From: Erythrobacter sp.
Lineage (GTDB): Bacteria; Pseudomonadota; Alphaproteobacteria; Sphingomonadales; Sphingomonadaceae
Assembly: GCA_002695185.1 (NCBI GenBank)
Contig: NZOF01000004.1
Span: 1-13,294 of the forward strand
Reading direction: 5' to 3'
Length of the DNA: 13,294 nucleotides
Positions 1 to 6,879 of the stretch are shown piece after piece. A program made the position numbers and the translations under genes. Position 1 is the stretch's first letter. Each line of letters opens with the position of its first letter. A model generated the notes under the pieces. The model was not told where the DNA came from, did no database searches, and saw nothing but the letters and a program-made list of their open reading frames with translations.

Positions 1-74
1 CTAGCGCCCGTCTCGCGATCAACACTCGCGTTCGTCAGTTTCGATTCTTCGGTTTTTTGAGGGGACCGCTCGCT

Positions 75-1703
75 GTGAAAAATCTCCATCGCTCGCTCGT
101 AATCGGTTGTAGCGCACTGGCACTGGCCGGTTGCGGTGCCGACGATATTGCTTCGCCCGGCGGCGACGGCGTCACCATCAACGTGCCGCCTGCGCCGGCT
201 CCCACGCCGACCCCGACGCCCACGCCGACACCGACCGTGACCGCAGCGGGCGCCTGCCCCTCGCTGACCAACGACGGCAGCGTGGTGTTGACCAATGCCG
301 GGACGATCTCCGGCCCGACCGGCGAATACCGCATCTGCCAGCTGCCCTCGCTCATCACCAAGAGCGTCGAACTGCCGCAGATCGACGGCCTGCTTTATGC
401 CATGAACGGCCGCGTGGACGTGGGTTGCGACGGCGGCTTCTCCGCCCCGAGCGCAGGCTCGCCCTACAACTCGACAACTATCGGCTGCGGCAACCTGACC
501 GCCGACACCAACGTCACGCTGTCGATTGCACCGGGCGTGATCCTTTACGGCCAGACCGGCCAGTCGTGGCTCGCGGTCAACCGTGGTAACAAGATCAATG
601 CAGTCGGTACTGCCGACAAACCGATCATCTTCACCAGTCAGGATAACGTCGCAGGTCTCAACACCGAATCGACCCCGGGCGGTCAGTGGGGCGGCGTCGT
701 GCTGCTCGGCCGTGGCAAGGTGACCGACTGTAACGTCGGCACCGTGGCAGCCAACACCTGCGAACGCGACACCGAAGGTGCGGTCAACCTGGCGCGCTTC
801 GGCGGCAACGACGACACCTACAACGCGGGCAAGATGAGCTACGTCCAGATCCGCTATTCGGGCTTCGTCCTGTCGAACAACAAGGAACTGCAGGCGCTTA
901 CCGCAGAGGCGATCGGTTCGGGCACCACGCTCGACCACATCCAGTCGCACCGCAGCTCTGACGACGGCGCGGAGTTCTTCGGCGGTAACTTCAACCTGAA
1001 GTACTACATCGCCACTGCCGCCGACGACGACAGCCTCGACGTCGATACCGGCGCGCGCGTCAACATCCAGTACGCGCTGCTGCTGCAGAAGCCGGGCGAG
1101 GGCGATGCCCTGTTCGAAATCGACTCGAACGGCCAGGAAGGCGACACCCCGCGCACCAACCTGAAGGTGGTGAACTTCACGGCGTTCCAGCCTGACGTGA
1201 GCTCGAACAACGAAGGCAACGACAAGGCTTCGGCGCTGTTCCGCGGCAATGCCGACGTCACGCTCTATAACGGCATGATCATCACGCCGAACAACCAGTG
1301 CGTGCGGATGACCTCGAACACCGACAGCGCCAACCGTGCGACGCTCACCGCGCGCTCGGTCGCTCTGCAGTGCTCGGGCACGGGCGATGCAAAGTTCCTC
1401 GGCGATGGTTCGGGTTCGGCACCGTTCACTCCTGCACAGGTCGCCGGGTTCTTCGGCGATGCGTCGAACAACCTCGACCTGACCGATGCGCTGACCAATG
1501 TCTTCGTCAATTCGACGGCAGCCGACGCGGTCGCCACCACCTCTCCGACCAGCCTGTCGAGCTTCTTCTCGGCGGAGCCGACCCCGTACCACATCGGTGC
1601 CGCGTGGAGCGGCAACACCAGCTGGGCCGGCGGATGGACCTGCAACAGCTCTTACGCGCCGCTCGGCGGCCTGACGGACTGCACCACGCTGCCCGTCTAC
1701 TGA
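75..1703 (+). CDS. Surface-type lipoprotein, putative partner of the downstream TonB receptor
   Basis: The product is 542 residues. I chose GTG at 75 because GAGGGGA (59-65) sits 9 bases upstream and because this start gives a compact lipoprotein signal. The signal has K2 and R6, a hydrophobic stretch and the lipobox LALAGC with Cys20 as the lipidation site. A TTG at 57 would add six residues but has no Shine-Dalgarno sequence. After the signal comes a Pro-Thr linker, then a long repetitive beta-type region. Its recognisable blocks are WGGVVLLG (205-212), SDDGAEFFGG (295-304) and an acidic DDDSLDVD (317-324). I recall this block pattern from uncharacterised secreted proteins of Bacteroidetes and sphingomonads that sit next to TonB-dependent receptors. 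It is probably anchored in the outer membrane. The receptor begins 102 bases downstream on the same strand, so co-transcription is likely. No enzyme motif is seen and the substrate is unknown. Confidence 0.85.
   Translation: MKNLHRSLVIGCSALALAGCGADDIASPGGDGVTINVPPAPAPTPTPTPTPTPTVTAAGACPSLTNDGSVVLTNAGTISGPTGEYRICQLPSLITKSVELPQIDGLLYAMNGRVDVGCDGGFSAPSAGSPYNSTTIGCGNLTADTNVTLSIAPGVILYGQTGQSWLAVNRGNKINAVGTADKPIIFTSQDNVAGLNTESTPGGQWGGVVLLGRGKVTDCNVGTVAANTCERDTEGAVNLARFGGNDDTYNAGKMSYVQIRYSGFVLSNNKELQALTAEAIGSGTTLDHIQSHRSSDDGAEFFGGNFNLKYYIATAADDDSLDVDTGARVNIQYALLLQKPGEGDALFEIDSNGQEGDTPRTNLKVVNFTAFQPDVSSNNEGNDKASALFRGNADVTLYNGMIITPNNQCVRMTSNTDSANRATLTARSVALQCSGTGDAKFLGDGSGSAPFTPAQVAGFFGDASNNLDLTDALTNVFVNSTAADAVATTSPTSLSSFFSAEPTPYHIGAAWSGNTSWAGGWTCNSSYAPLGGLTDCTTLPVY
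201..236 (+). repeat. Six tandem Pro-Thr codon pairs in the lipoprotein linker
   Basis: Six 6-base units, variants of CCSACS, encode (PT)6 directly after a PAPA stretch. They form a flexible linker between the lipidated N-terminus and the folded domain. Such repeats can change in copy number by slippage without breaking the reading frame. Confidence 0.8.
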
Positions 1704-1725
1704 TCGCGGCTGCCCTTAATGTGCC

Positions 1726-1754
1726 CGGGGGCGGTCGTTCGACGGCTGCCCCCG
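1726..1754 (+). other. Intercistronic hairpin between lipoprotein and receptor genes
   Basis: CGGGGGC (1726-1732) pairs with GCCCCCG (1748-1754) around a 15-base loop, 23 bases after the lipoprotein stop. No U-run follows, so it is not a canonical intrinsic terminator. It could stabilise the upstream message or lower expression of the receptor relative to the lipoprotein. The structure is seen in the sequence; the role is inferred. Confidence 0.4.
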
Positions 1755-1805
1755 TGCTCGCATCCACGATTGTGAAGTAGCGTTTTTGATTCGCAGGAGA
1801 CTTCG

Positions 1806-4559
1806 ATGTCCACCTTTTCGCGGCTGGCAGGCGTTCTGTTCCTGACCACGGCCCTGACCGCCCCGTCGCTCGCTCATGCCCAGAGCACGACACCCCAGCA
1901 GACGCCCGACACGCCGACGAGCCCCGAACCGGCGGACGAGCCCACGGTGCCGGGCCCCGATCCGGTCGAGGGCGATCTGCCTCTGCAAGAAGAGGTCGAT
2001 GTCTCCGTGCCGGGTGGCACGATCATCGTTACCGGCCGCCGCGATCGCAACATCGCACGCCGTTCCGACCAGGTCGTCTCGGTCCTCTCGACCGAGGAAA
2101 TCGCCCGCACGGGTGAAGGCAATATCGCTGGCGCGCTCAGCCGCGTGACCGGCCTGAGCGTGGTCGGCAACGGCTTCGTCTACGTGCGCGGCCTTGGCGA
2201 TCGCTATTCGCTCGCGCTGCTCAACGGCTCGCCCCTGCCGAGCCCCGAGCCGCTCAAGCGCGTCGTCCCGCTCGATCTCTTCCCCACGGGCGTGGTCGCA
2301 TCCTCGCTGGTGCAGAAAAGCTATTCGGTGAACTATCCCGCCGAATTCGGCGGCGGCGTCATCAACCTGACCACCACCGCGACGCCCAACGAGCCGTTCT
2401 TCAAGATCGGCTTCGGCATCTCGGGCGATACCGAGACGACCGGCCAGCTGGGCTATACCTATTACGGATCGAAGACCGACTGGCTCGGCTACGACAATGG
2501 CAATCGCGATGCGCCGCCGGCGCTGCAGGCCTATTTCGACAGCGGCCTGCTGATCGGCACCGACCCGGTCGATTCGACCGCGATTGCCGCGCAGTTGGTC
2601 ACCTCGCGGCAGGCGGTCGTCCAGAAGGCGAGCAAGACCTGGCCGAACTTCTCCGGCTCGTTCTCTGGCGGCAAGACCTTCGAGGTCGGCGGTGATGCAG
2701 AGCTGGGCGTGATCTTCGGCGGCGGCTATTCGAACAAGTGGCTGACCCGCGACATCACGCAGCAAAGCTCTTCTAGCGCGGACCTCAACTCGATCGAGAG
2801 CGATTTCCGACAGGTCAGCACCGACGAGCGTATTCTGGTGAACGGCCTGTTCGGCCTGGGTCTGGAATTCGGCACCAACAAGCTGCGCTGGACCAACGTC
2901 TATATCCACGACACGGTCAAGAAGGCGGCGCTCGCGCTCGGCCAGCGGCCCGCGCAGAACGGGGAGACCGACTTCCTCCAGCAGCGCACGGGGTTCTACG
3001 AAAGGCAACTGTTCGACACCCAGCTGACGGGCGAGTTCAACCTCACCGATGCGCTAAGCCTCGACGTGCGCGGCACTTACGCCAACACCAAGCGCAAGGC
3101 ACCGGGGGAGCTGTATTTCGAATATGTCCGCACCAATTCGGACTCCGATCCTTTCGGTGAGGTGTTCGTCAACCGGCTGACCGGCAACAGCGGTACGGCG
3201 GGCACCACCTATTCGGATCTGAACGAGAACCTGTGGGCTGGTGGTGCCGACCTGACCTACCGCGTATCGCCCAGCCTCGCATTCACGGCGGGCGGGGCCT
3301 ATTCGGACACTCAGCGCTACAACTCGCGGCGCGATTTCATCTTCCGCTCGAACGGCAGCACGGTGTGCGTCGATGACACGTGCGTATCGGACCCCGTCTA
3401 TCTGAGCGGGATCGGCACGTTGCGTCCCGACATCCTGCTGTCGCCGGATGTGGTCAATGCGCTGGGCATTACGCTGGTCGAAAACGATCCGGGTTCGCCT
3501 GCGTTCGACGCCGAGCTGGAGATCAAGGCCGGTTACCTGAAGACCAACTTCGCGATCGGCGATTTCGTGCAGATCGACGCGGGTGTTCGCTACGAGGACG
3601 CGACGCAGACGACCACGCCGATCCAGGTGTTCAGCTCGTTCTCGTCCGCCACCCCGCCGACGGTGCTCAAGAACGGCTACTGGCTGCCCGCCGCGACGAT
3701 CACCGTCGATCTCGGCAATTCGATGCAGCTGCGCGTGAACGGATCCAAGACGATCGCGCGTCCGCAGTTCCGCGAGCTGATCAACCAGCCGTATTACGAT
3801 CCCGACAACAACCGCCCCTATCGCGGCAATCCGCTGCTGCAGGACAGCCAGCTGTATAATGCGGAGGCGCGGTTCGAATGGTATTTCGACCGCGACCAGC
3901 GTGTTTCCGTCGCCGGGTTCTTCAAGAAGATCGACAAGCCGATCGAGGCATTCGTTGCCGGGATCGACCTGCTGACCTCCTACGCCAACGCCCCCGAAGC
4001 CCAGCTTTATGGTGCAGAGTTTGAAGTCCAGAAATACTTCGATCTCTCCAGCATGGGCGATGGCGGCTTCTGGGATGCCCGTCGCCTCGTCGCCATCGGC
4101 AACTACACCTTCACCCAGTCGAAGCTGAAGGTCGACGCAGGCGATACGGTGCAGGTGTTCGGCGCGGCATCCAACCTCGCGACCGACTACTTCCACGATG
4201 GTGCGCCGCTTACCGGCCAGTCGGACCATATCGTCAACGTGCAGCTGGGGCTGGAGGATGAAGACCGGCTGTCGCAGCAGACGATCCTGCTGTCCTATGC
4301 GAGCGATCGCGTGGTCAGCCGCGGCCTCAACGGCACCCCGCCGCAGCCTGACGTGATCGAATCGCCCGGCCTGCGGATGGACTTCGTCTGGCGTGAAGGC
4401 TTCGCGCTGTTCGGGGCCGAGATGGAGGCCAAGTTCGAAGCCCGCAACATCTTCGGCCGCGGGCACGAGGAGTTCCAGCAGTCGGGCGACAACCGGATCG
4501 ACATCAACAGCTACGATCTGGGGCAGAGCTTCGCGCTGTCGATCTCGGCCAAGATCTGA
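1806..4559 (+). CDS. TonB-dependent outer-membrane receptor
   Basis: The product is 917 residues, a usual size for the larger receptors of this family. The ATG at 1806 is preceded by AGGAG (1797-1801). A Sec signal peptide ends near SLAHA-Q (cleavage after about residue 25). A Pro/acidic linker follows to about residue 65, then IIVTGRR, which resembles the TonB-box-like segment that opens many sphingomonad receptors. The plug domain (about 73-195) contains YVRGLGDRYS, LNGSPLPSPEP and YPAEFGGGVINL, all typical of the plug fold. The rest is a beta-barrel rich in alternating aromatic strands, ending in a strand-like LSISAKI. It would take up a substrate across the outer membrane using TonB-ExbBD energy. 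No substrate specificity can be read. It is the second gene of a pair with the lipoprotein at 75-1703, and a strong terminator lies 55 bases after its stop. Confidence 0.93.
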   Translation: MSTFSRLAGVLFLTTALTAPSLAHAQSTTPQQTPDTPTSPEPADEPTVPGPDPVEGDLPLQEEVDVSVPGGTIIVTGRRDRNIARRSDQVVSVLSTEEIARTGEGNIAGALSRVTGLSVVGNGFVYVRGLGDRYSLALLNGSPLPSPEPLKRVVPLDLFPTGVVASSLVQKSYSVNYPAEFGGGVINLTTTATPNEPFFKIGFGISGDTETTGQLGYTYYGSKTDWLGYDNGNRDAPPALQAYFDSGLLIGTDPVDSTAIAAQLVTSRQAVVQKASKTWPNFSGSFSGGKTFEVGGDAELGVIFGGGYSNKWLTRDITQQSSSSADLNSIESDFRQVSTDERILVNGLFGLGLEFGTNKLRWTNVYIHDTVKKAALALGQRPAQNGETDFLQQRTGFYERQLFDTQLTGEFNLTDALSLDVRGTYANTKRKAPGELYFEYVRTNSDSDPFGEVFVNRLTGNSGTAGTTYSDLNENLWAGGADLTYRVSPSLAFTAGGAYSDTQRYNSRRDFIFRSNGSTVCVDDTCVSDPVYLSGIGTLRPDILLSPDVVNALGITLVENDPGSPAFDAELEIKAGYLKTNFAIGDFVQIDAGVRYEDATQTTTPIQVFSSFSSATPPTVLKNGYWLPAATITVDLGNSMQLRVNGSKTIARPQFRELINQPYYDPDNNRPYRGNPLLQDSQLYNAEARFEWYFDRDQRVSVAGFFKKIDKPIEAFVAGIDLLTSYANAPEAQLYGAEFEVQKYFDLSSMGDGGFWDARRLVAIGNYTFTQSKLKVDAGDTVQVFGAASNLATDYFHDGAPLTGQSDHIVNVQLGLEDEDRLSQQTILLSYASDRVVSRGLNGTPPQPDVIESPGLRMDFVWREGFALFGAEMEAKFEARNIFGRGHEEFQQSGDNRIDINSYDLGQSFALSISAKI

Positions 4560-4613
4560 TTACCGATAGATACGGCACAGGGGAGTGTTTCCCGAGGCCA
4601 GCCAATTGCACGA

Positions 4614-4639
4614 CGGTCGCCCGAAAGGGCGGCCGTTTT
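4614..4639 (+). terminator. Rho-independent terminator of the receptor operon
   Basis: CGGTCGCCC (4614-4622) and GGGCGGCCG (4627-4635) form a 9-bp stem with one G-U pair, closed by a stable GAAA tetraloop and followed directly by TTTT. It sits 55 bases after the receptor stop and marks the end of the chromosomal operon before the integration scar. Confidence 0.88.
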
Positions 4640-4731
4640 GCCTTTTGGGGTGATTATCACGCGCGATGGCATTGGCTGCGGCCCATGGCATGGACCGGCG
4701 GGCCATCTTCTCGCTTAACTATCTGAAAAGA

Positions 4732-4781
4732 TGGTGGGCGCGGCAAGGATTGAACTTGCGATCCCATCCGTGTGAAGGACG
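4732..4781 (-). other. 3' half of a tRNA-Val(CAC) gene: integration-site scar
   Basis: Read on the minus strand, 4781 to 4732 gives the 3' part of a tRNA. The anticodon stem is CGTCC/GGATG with one G-U pair, and the 7-base loop TTCACAC has anticodon CAC (Val). A 5-base variable loop follows. The T arm is GCAAG/CTTGC with loop TTCAATC. The acceptor 3' strand is CGCGCCC, then discriminator A and encoded CCA. Upstream of the anticodon stem, where a D arm and acceptor 5' strand should be, the sequence (4782 onward) does not match a tRNA. Tyrosine recombinases commonly cross over in the anticodon or T region of tRNA genes. This is therefore most likely the displaced 3' end of the target tRNA, and an intact copy is expected at the far end of the element. 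It is not a functional tRNA. Confidence 0.85.
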
Positions 4782-4878
4782 AGATTTTGGATATTGGCGA
4801 ACGCTAATGCACTGAAAAGCTGGGCATTGCAGTCTTTCAATGCCGCCATAGTCCGCCTATGTTTTTCATGTAATTCTC

Positions 4879-6070
4879 ATGGATGTATATGGGAGCGCTT
4901 CCGTTATCGACTTGAGCAAAGTCGGGGCCCGCAACAAGCTTAAGCCGTGGGCTGGAGATGAACCTTACTGGCAGAGGCTGAGGCCACGCGCATTTCTTGG
5001 CTATCGTCCCGCGGGCGGAGGGTCGAGGAACTTGGTTTGCTCGATGTTACGAGCCCGAGCATGGCAAATATAGGCGAAAAGCTCTGGGCGACTTTGGAGG
5101 TGTCGAAGGATTTGAAGTTTTTGCCGTCGCCAAAGCCGAAGTTGAGGAGTGGGCCCGGCAGGTCGACTCAGGTGGGGGCACCGTTGACCGGCCTGTAACC
5201 GTTAAAGATGCCTGTCTCGTTTACCTTCATGAACGCCAAGGGTCTATCGCAGAAGGCGTGTTCCGCAGGCACGTTTTCGATGATCCAATTGCGACCGTGA
5301 AGCTCGATAAACTGAGGCGTCATCATCTTATCTCGTGGCGTAAAAGGCTTGAGGCTGCGCCTGCATTGGTCACGAGATCTAAGCATGGCACGCCGAAGAC
5401 AAAGGCGAGATCGCCCTCGACTATTAATCGGGACATGGTGCCGTTAAGAGCCGCGCTGCATCGCGTTTTACCACCCGGTGCACCCGGTACAGATGCGGCT
5501 TGGCAAGAGGCGCTCAAGCCGGTCAGGGGTGCGGATCGACGACGAGAACTGTACTTGGATAAGGAGCAGCGAAAATCGCTCTTGAGCAGCGCGGACAGCG
5601 AAATTCTGCCATTTTTGAGAGCGCTGTGCCATTTGCCTTTGAGGCCCGGGGTTGTCGCAAAGCTACAATGTTCAAATTTTGACGTGCGGACACGCACGCT
5701 CACGATCGGACGAGACAAAAACGGCCTATCGAGGCAGCTGTTGGTGTCGTCGACGATCGCGCAGTTTCTGACAGAAGCGCAGAACGGGAAGCAAGGGGAG
5801 CAACCGCTATTCTCTCGAGATGATGGGAATTCCTGGAATAAGGATAGTTGGAAGAAGCCCATCAAGTTGGCGGCATCTCAAGCCAAGCTTCCGCAAGAGA
5901 CTACCGCTTATGTGCTCCGTCACAGTGTCATTACCGATCTAGTGCGGAGTGGCCTTCCAGTGCTTACAGTTGCGCAGTTGTCGGGCACAAGCGTTGCAAT
6001 GAGCGAAAGGCATTATGGGCACTTAGTCCGGTCAGATGCCGAACAAGCATTGGCTGCCTTGGAAATATGA
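4879..6070 (+). pseudogene. Tyrosine recombinase (tRNA-targeting integrase), frameshifted near its N-terminus
   Basis: Two overlapping frames together encode one integrase. The first (4879-5022) gives the N-terminal part, with LSKVGARNKLKP and YWQRLRPRAFLGYRPAGG. The second, from 5024, continues with RGTWFARCYEPEHGKY to the stop at 6070. Dropping one base (T5023 fits best) fuses them into 396 residues, a normal integrase length. Without correction, an ATG at 4997 could give 357 residues (numbering below) that lack the first part of the DNA-binding region. A core-binding domain lies at about 68-160 and a catalytic domain at about 185-350. Catalytic candidates are Arg216 (LPLRPG), Lys241, Arg308/His309 (YVLRHS) and the nucleophile Tyr340 (RHYGHL). 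The first box II His is Tyr305 and the later His/Trp position is Gly330. I recall these substitutions from this sphingomonad integrase type. It would insert and excise the element at the adjacent tRNA-Val site. A sequencing error or recoding could also explain the shift. Confidence 0.82.
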
Positions 6071-6420
6071 AGCGCTGGCAAAGACGGGGAGGGGCTGACA
6101 CCGGATCGTGGGATGCCCCGCTCCCGACACGGGGACACTTCAGATAAACCGCGTAGACGACGCCTTTCTCTGCAAGAAGCCAAGCTACGTTCCGGCGGCA
6201 CACCGCAACGAGCGTAAGTTACGAGCTCGCAGTTGTAGCTGAGCGGTCGCAGGCGGTCACTACGAATGACGAATGTCTCATTGATGACGCGGCCAGTACC
6301 TAAACGCGTTACGACCGATAGCGCCGAAGCGTGCGCTGCGAAGGTGCTACATAGGGGCCGACTAGGGAGCGGCCTTGCGCTGCGCCTGCCGTTGGCAAGA
6401 ACGCAAACAGTGACGAAAAA
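6071..6420. other. 350-base stretch without a convincing gene
   Basis: This stretch lies between the integrase stop and the end of the small minus-strand YD gene. Short open frames exist on both strands, but none has a ribosome-binding site, signal peptide or recognisable domain. A small CCCCG/CGGGG stem (6116-6120 with 6130-6134) has no U-run. The stretch may be decayed element DNA; I see no RNA gene or att copy in it. Confidence 0.5.
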
Positions 6421-6642
6421 CTATGGCGTCGCCTCGCCAGTCGCTTCGACATGAGTGCGGTTGCCCGCGTCGTCATATTCGTAATCGACCTGCTCGCCGT
6501 CGTTTGCATCTCCACTGCGCTCGACCTTAATCACCCGACCTTGAGCTTCATAGGTGTAGGGAAACGTCTCTTCGGCCGAGGCGGATGTGGCACCAAGCAA
6601 TACCAATCCAATGAGGATCACGGACGTGCGGATGCGAAACAT
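6421..6642 (-). CDS. Small secreted protein with a single YD-type repeat
   Basis: The product is 73 residues and begins MFRIRTSVILIGLVLLG, a clear Sec signal peptide with likely cleavage after SASA (residue 23). The mature part of about 50 residues reads as little more than one RHS/YD unit: YTYEAQGRVIKV, then a polar insert, then DYEYDDAGNRTHVEA. The two YxY and GRxxxV/GNRTxV elements are the hallmark of YD repeats. It is divergent from the giant YD-repeat protein that starts 237 bases away. The ribosome-binding site is weak (AAGAG about 9 bases upstream of ATG). It could be a small accessory or decoy for the large protein's shell, or the remnant of an older, longer RHS gene; an intact signal and stop make a real gene plausible. 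The YD and signal-peptide calls come from the sequence; the role is unknown. Confidence 0.65.
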   Translation of the reverse strand: MFRIRTSVILIGLVLLGATSASAEETFPYTYEAQGRVIKVERSGDANDGEQVDYEYDDAGNRTHVEATGEATP

Positions 6643-6879
6643 ACGTCATGACTCTTAGCCAACTGGCCTTATGCTAAAGGTGCAATACATCTCTCGAATG
6701 TGCAAGTTGCGTTGGGGAATGATTCTGAACGTTTAGGGGGGGGGGGCTCCGATTAACGCTAAGAGGTTGGGATCGGATGAAAAAATAATGTCCCTTGTAA
6801 TCAGCGGAACGTTCTGAACAAATCGACGTCAGAATCGTGAAATTCGAATCGAGTCGTCAAACGCTGTGGGGATGGGGTG
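6643..6879. promoter_or_regulatory. Divergent intergenic region between the two YD-repeat genes
   Basis: The 237 bases separate two divergent secreted YD-protein genes and must hold whatever promoters they use. I cannot place a good -35/-10 pair in either direction. A run of eleven G (6736-6746) lies about 133 bases before the large gene's ATG, and GTGCAA occurs twice exactly 20 bases apart (6680 and 6700). Confidence 0.4.
6736..6746 (+). repeat. G11 homopolymer upstream of the RHS gene
   Basis: Eleven consecutive G residues interrupt otherwise mixed sequence between the divergent YD genes. Tracts this long are prone to slipped-strand mispairing. In other bacteria, similar runs in promoter regions switch surface genes on and off. 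Here the link to expression is only inferred from position. Confidence 0.75.

Noticed and set aside
181..240. CRISPR-like or other regulatory repeat in the CCGACG-rich stretch
   Set aside because: The units are 6 bases without spacers and simply encode Pro-Thr pairs of the linker.
1716..3008. Long minus-strand open frame (430 codons) opposite the receptor gene
   Set aside because: It is an Arg/Ala/Gly-rich antisense shadow in GC-rich DNA with no ribosome-binding site or domain. The plus strand encodes a full receptor.
3054..4466. Minus-strand open frame of 470 codons opposite the receptor barrel
   Set aside because: Low-complexity composition typical of antisense of GC-rich coding DNA; the plus-strand protein explains the region.
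4723..4819. CTGAAAAG repeated at 4723-4730 and 4812-4819, flanking the tRNA fragment
   Set aside because: Eight bases is too short to call an att repeat or target duplication; the tRNA fragment explains the junction better.
6116..6134. CCCCG/CGGGG stem after the integrase
   Set aside because: Five-bp stem with a 9-base loop and no U-run; not a supported terminator.
6680..6705. GTGCAA repeated with 20-base period in the divergent region
   Set aside because: Hexamers twice in 237 bases can occur by chance; no matching promoter or symmetric operator seen.
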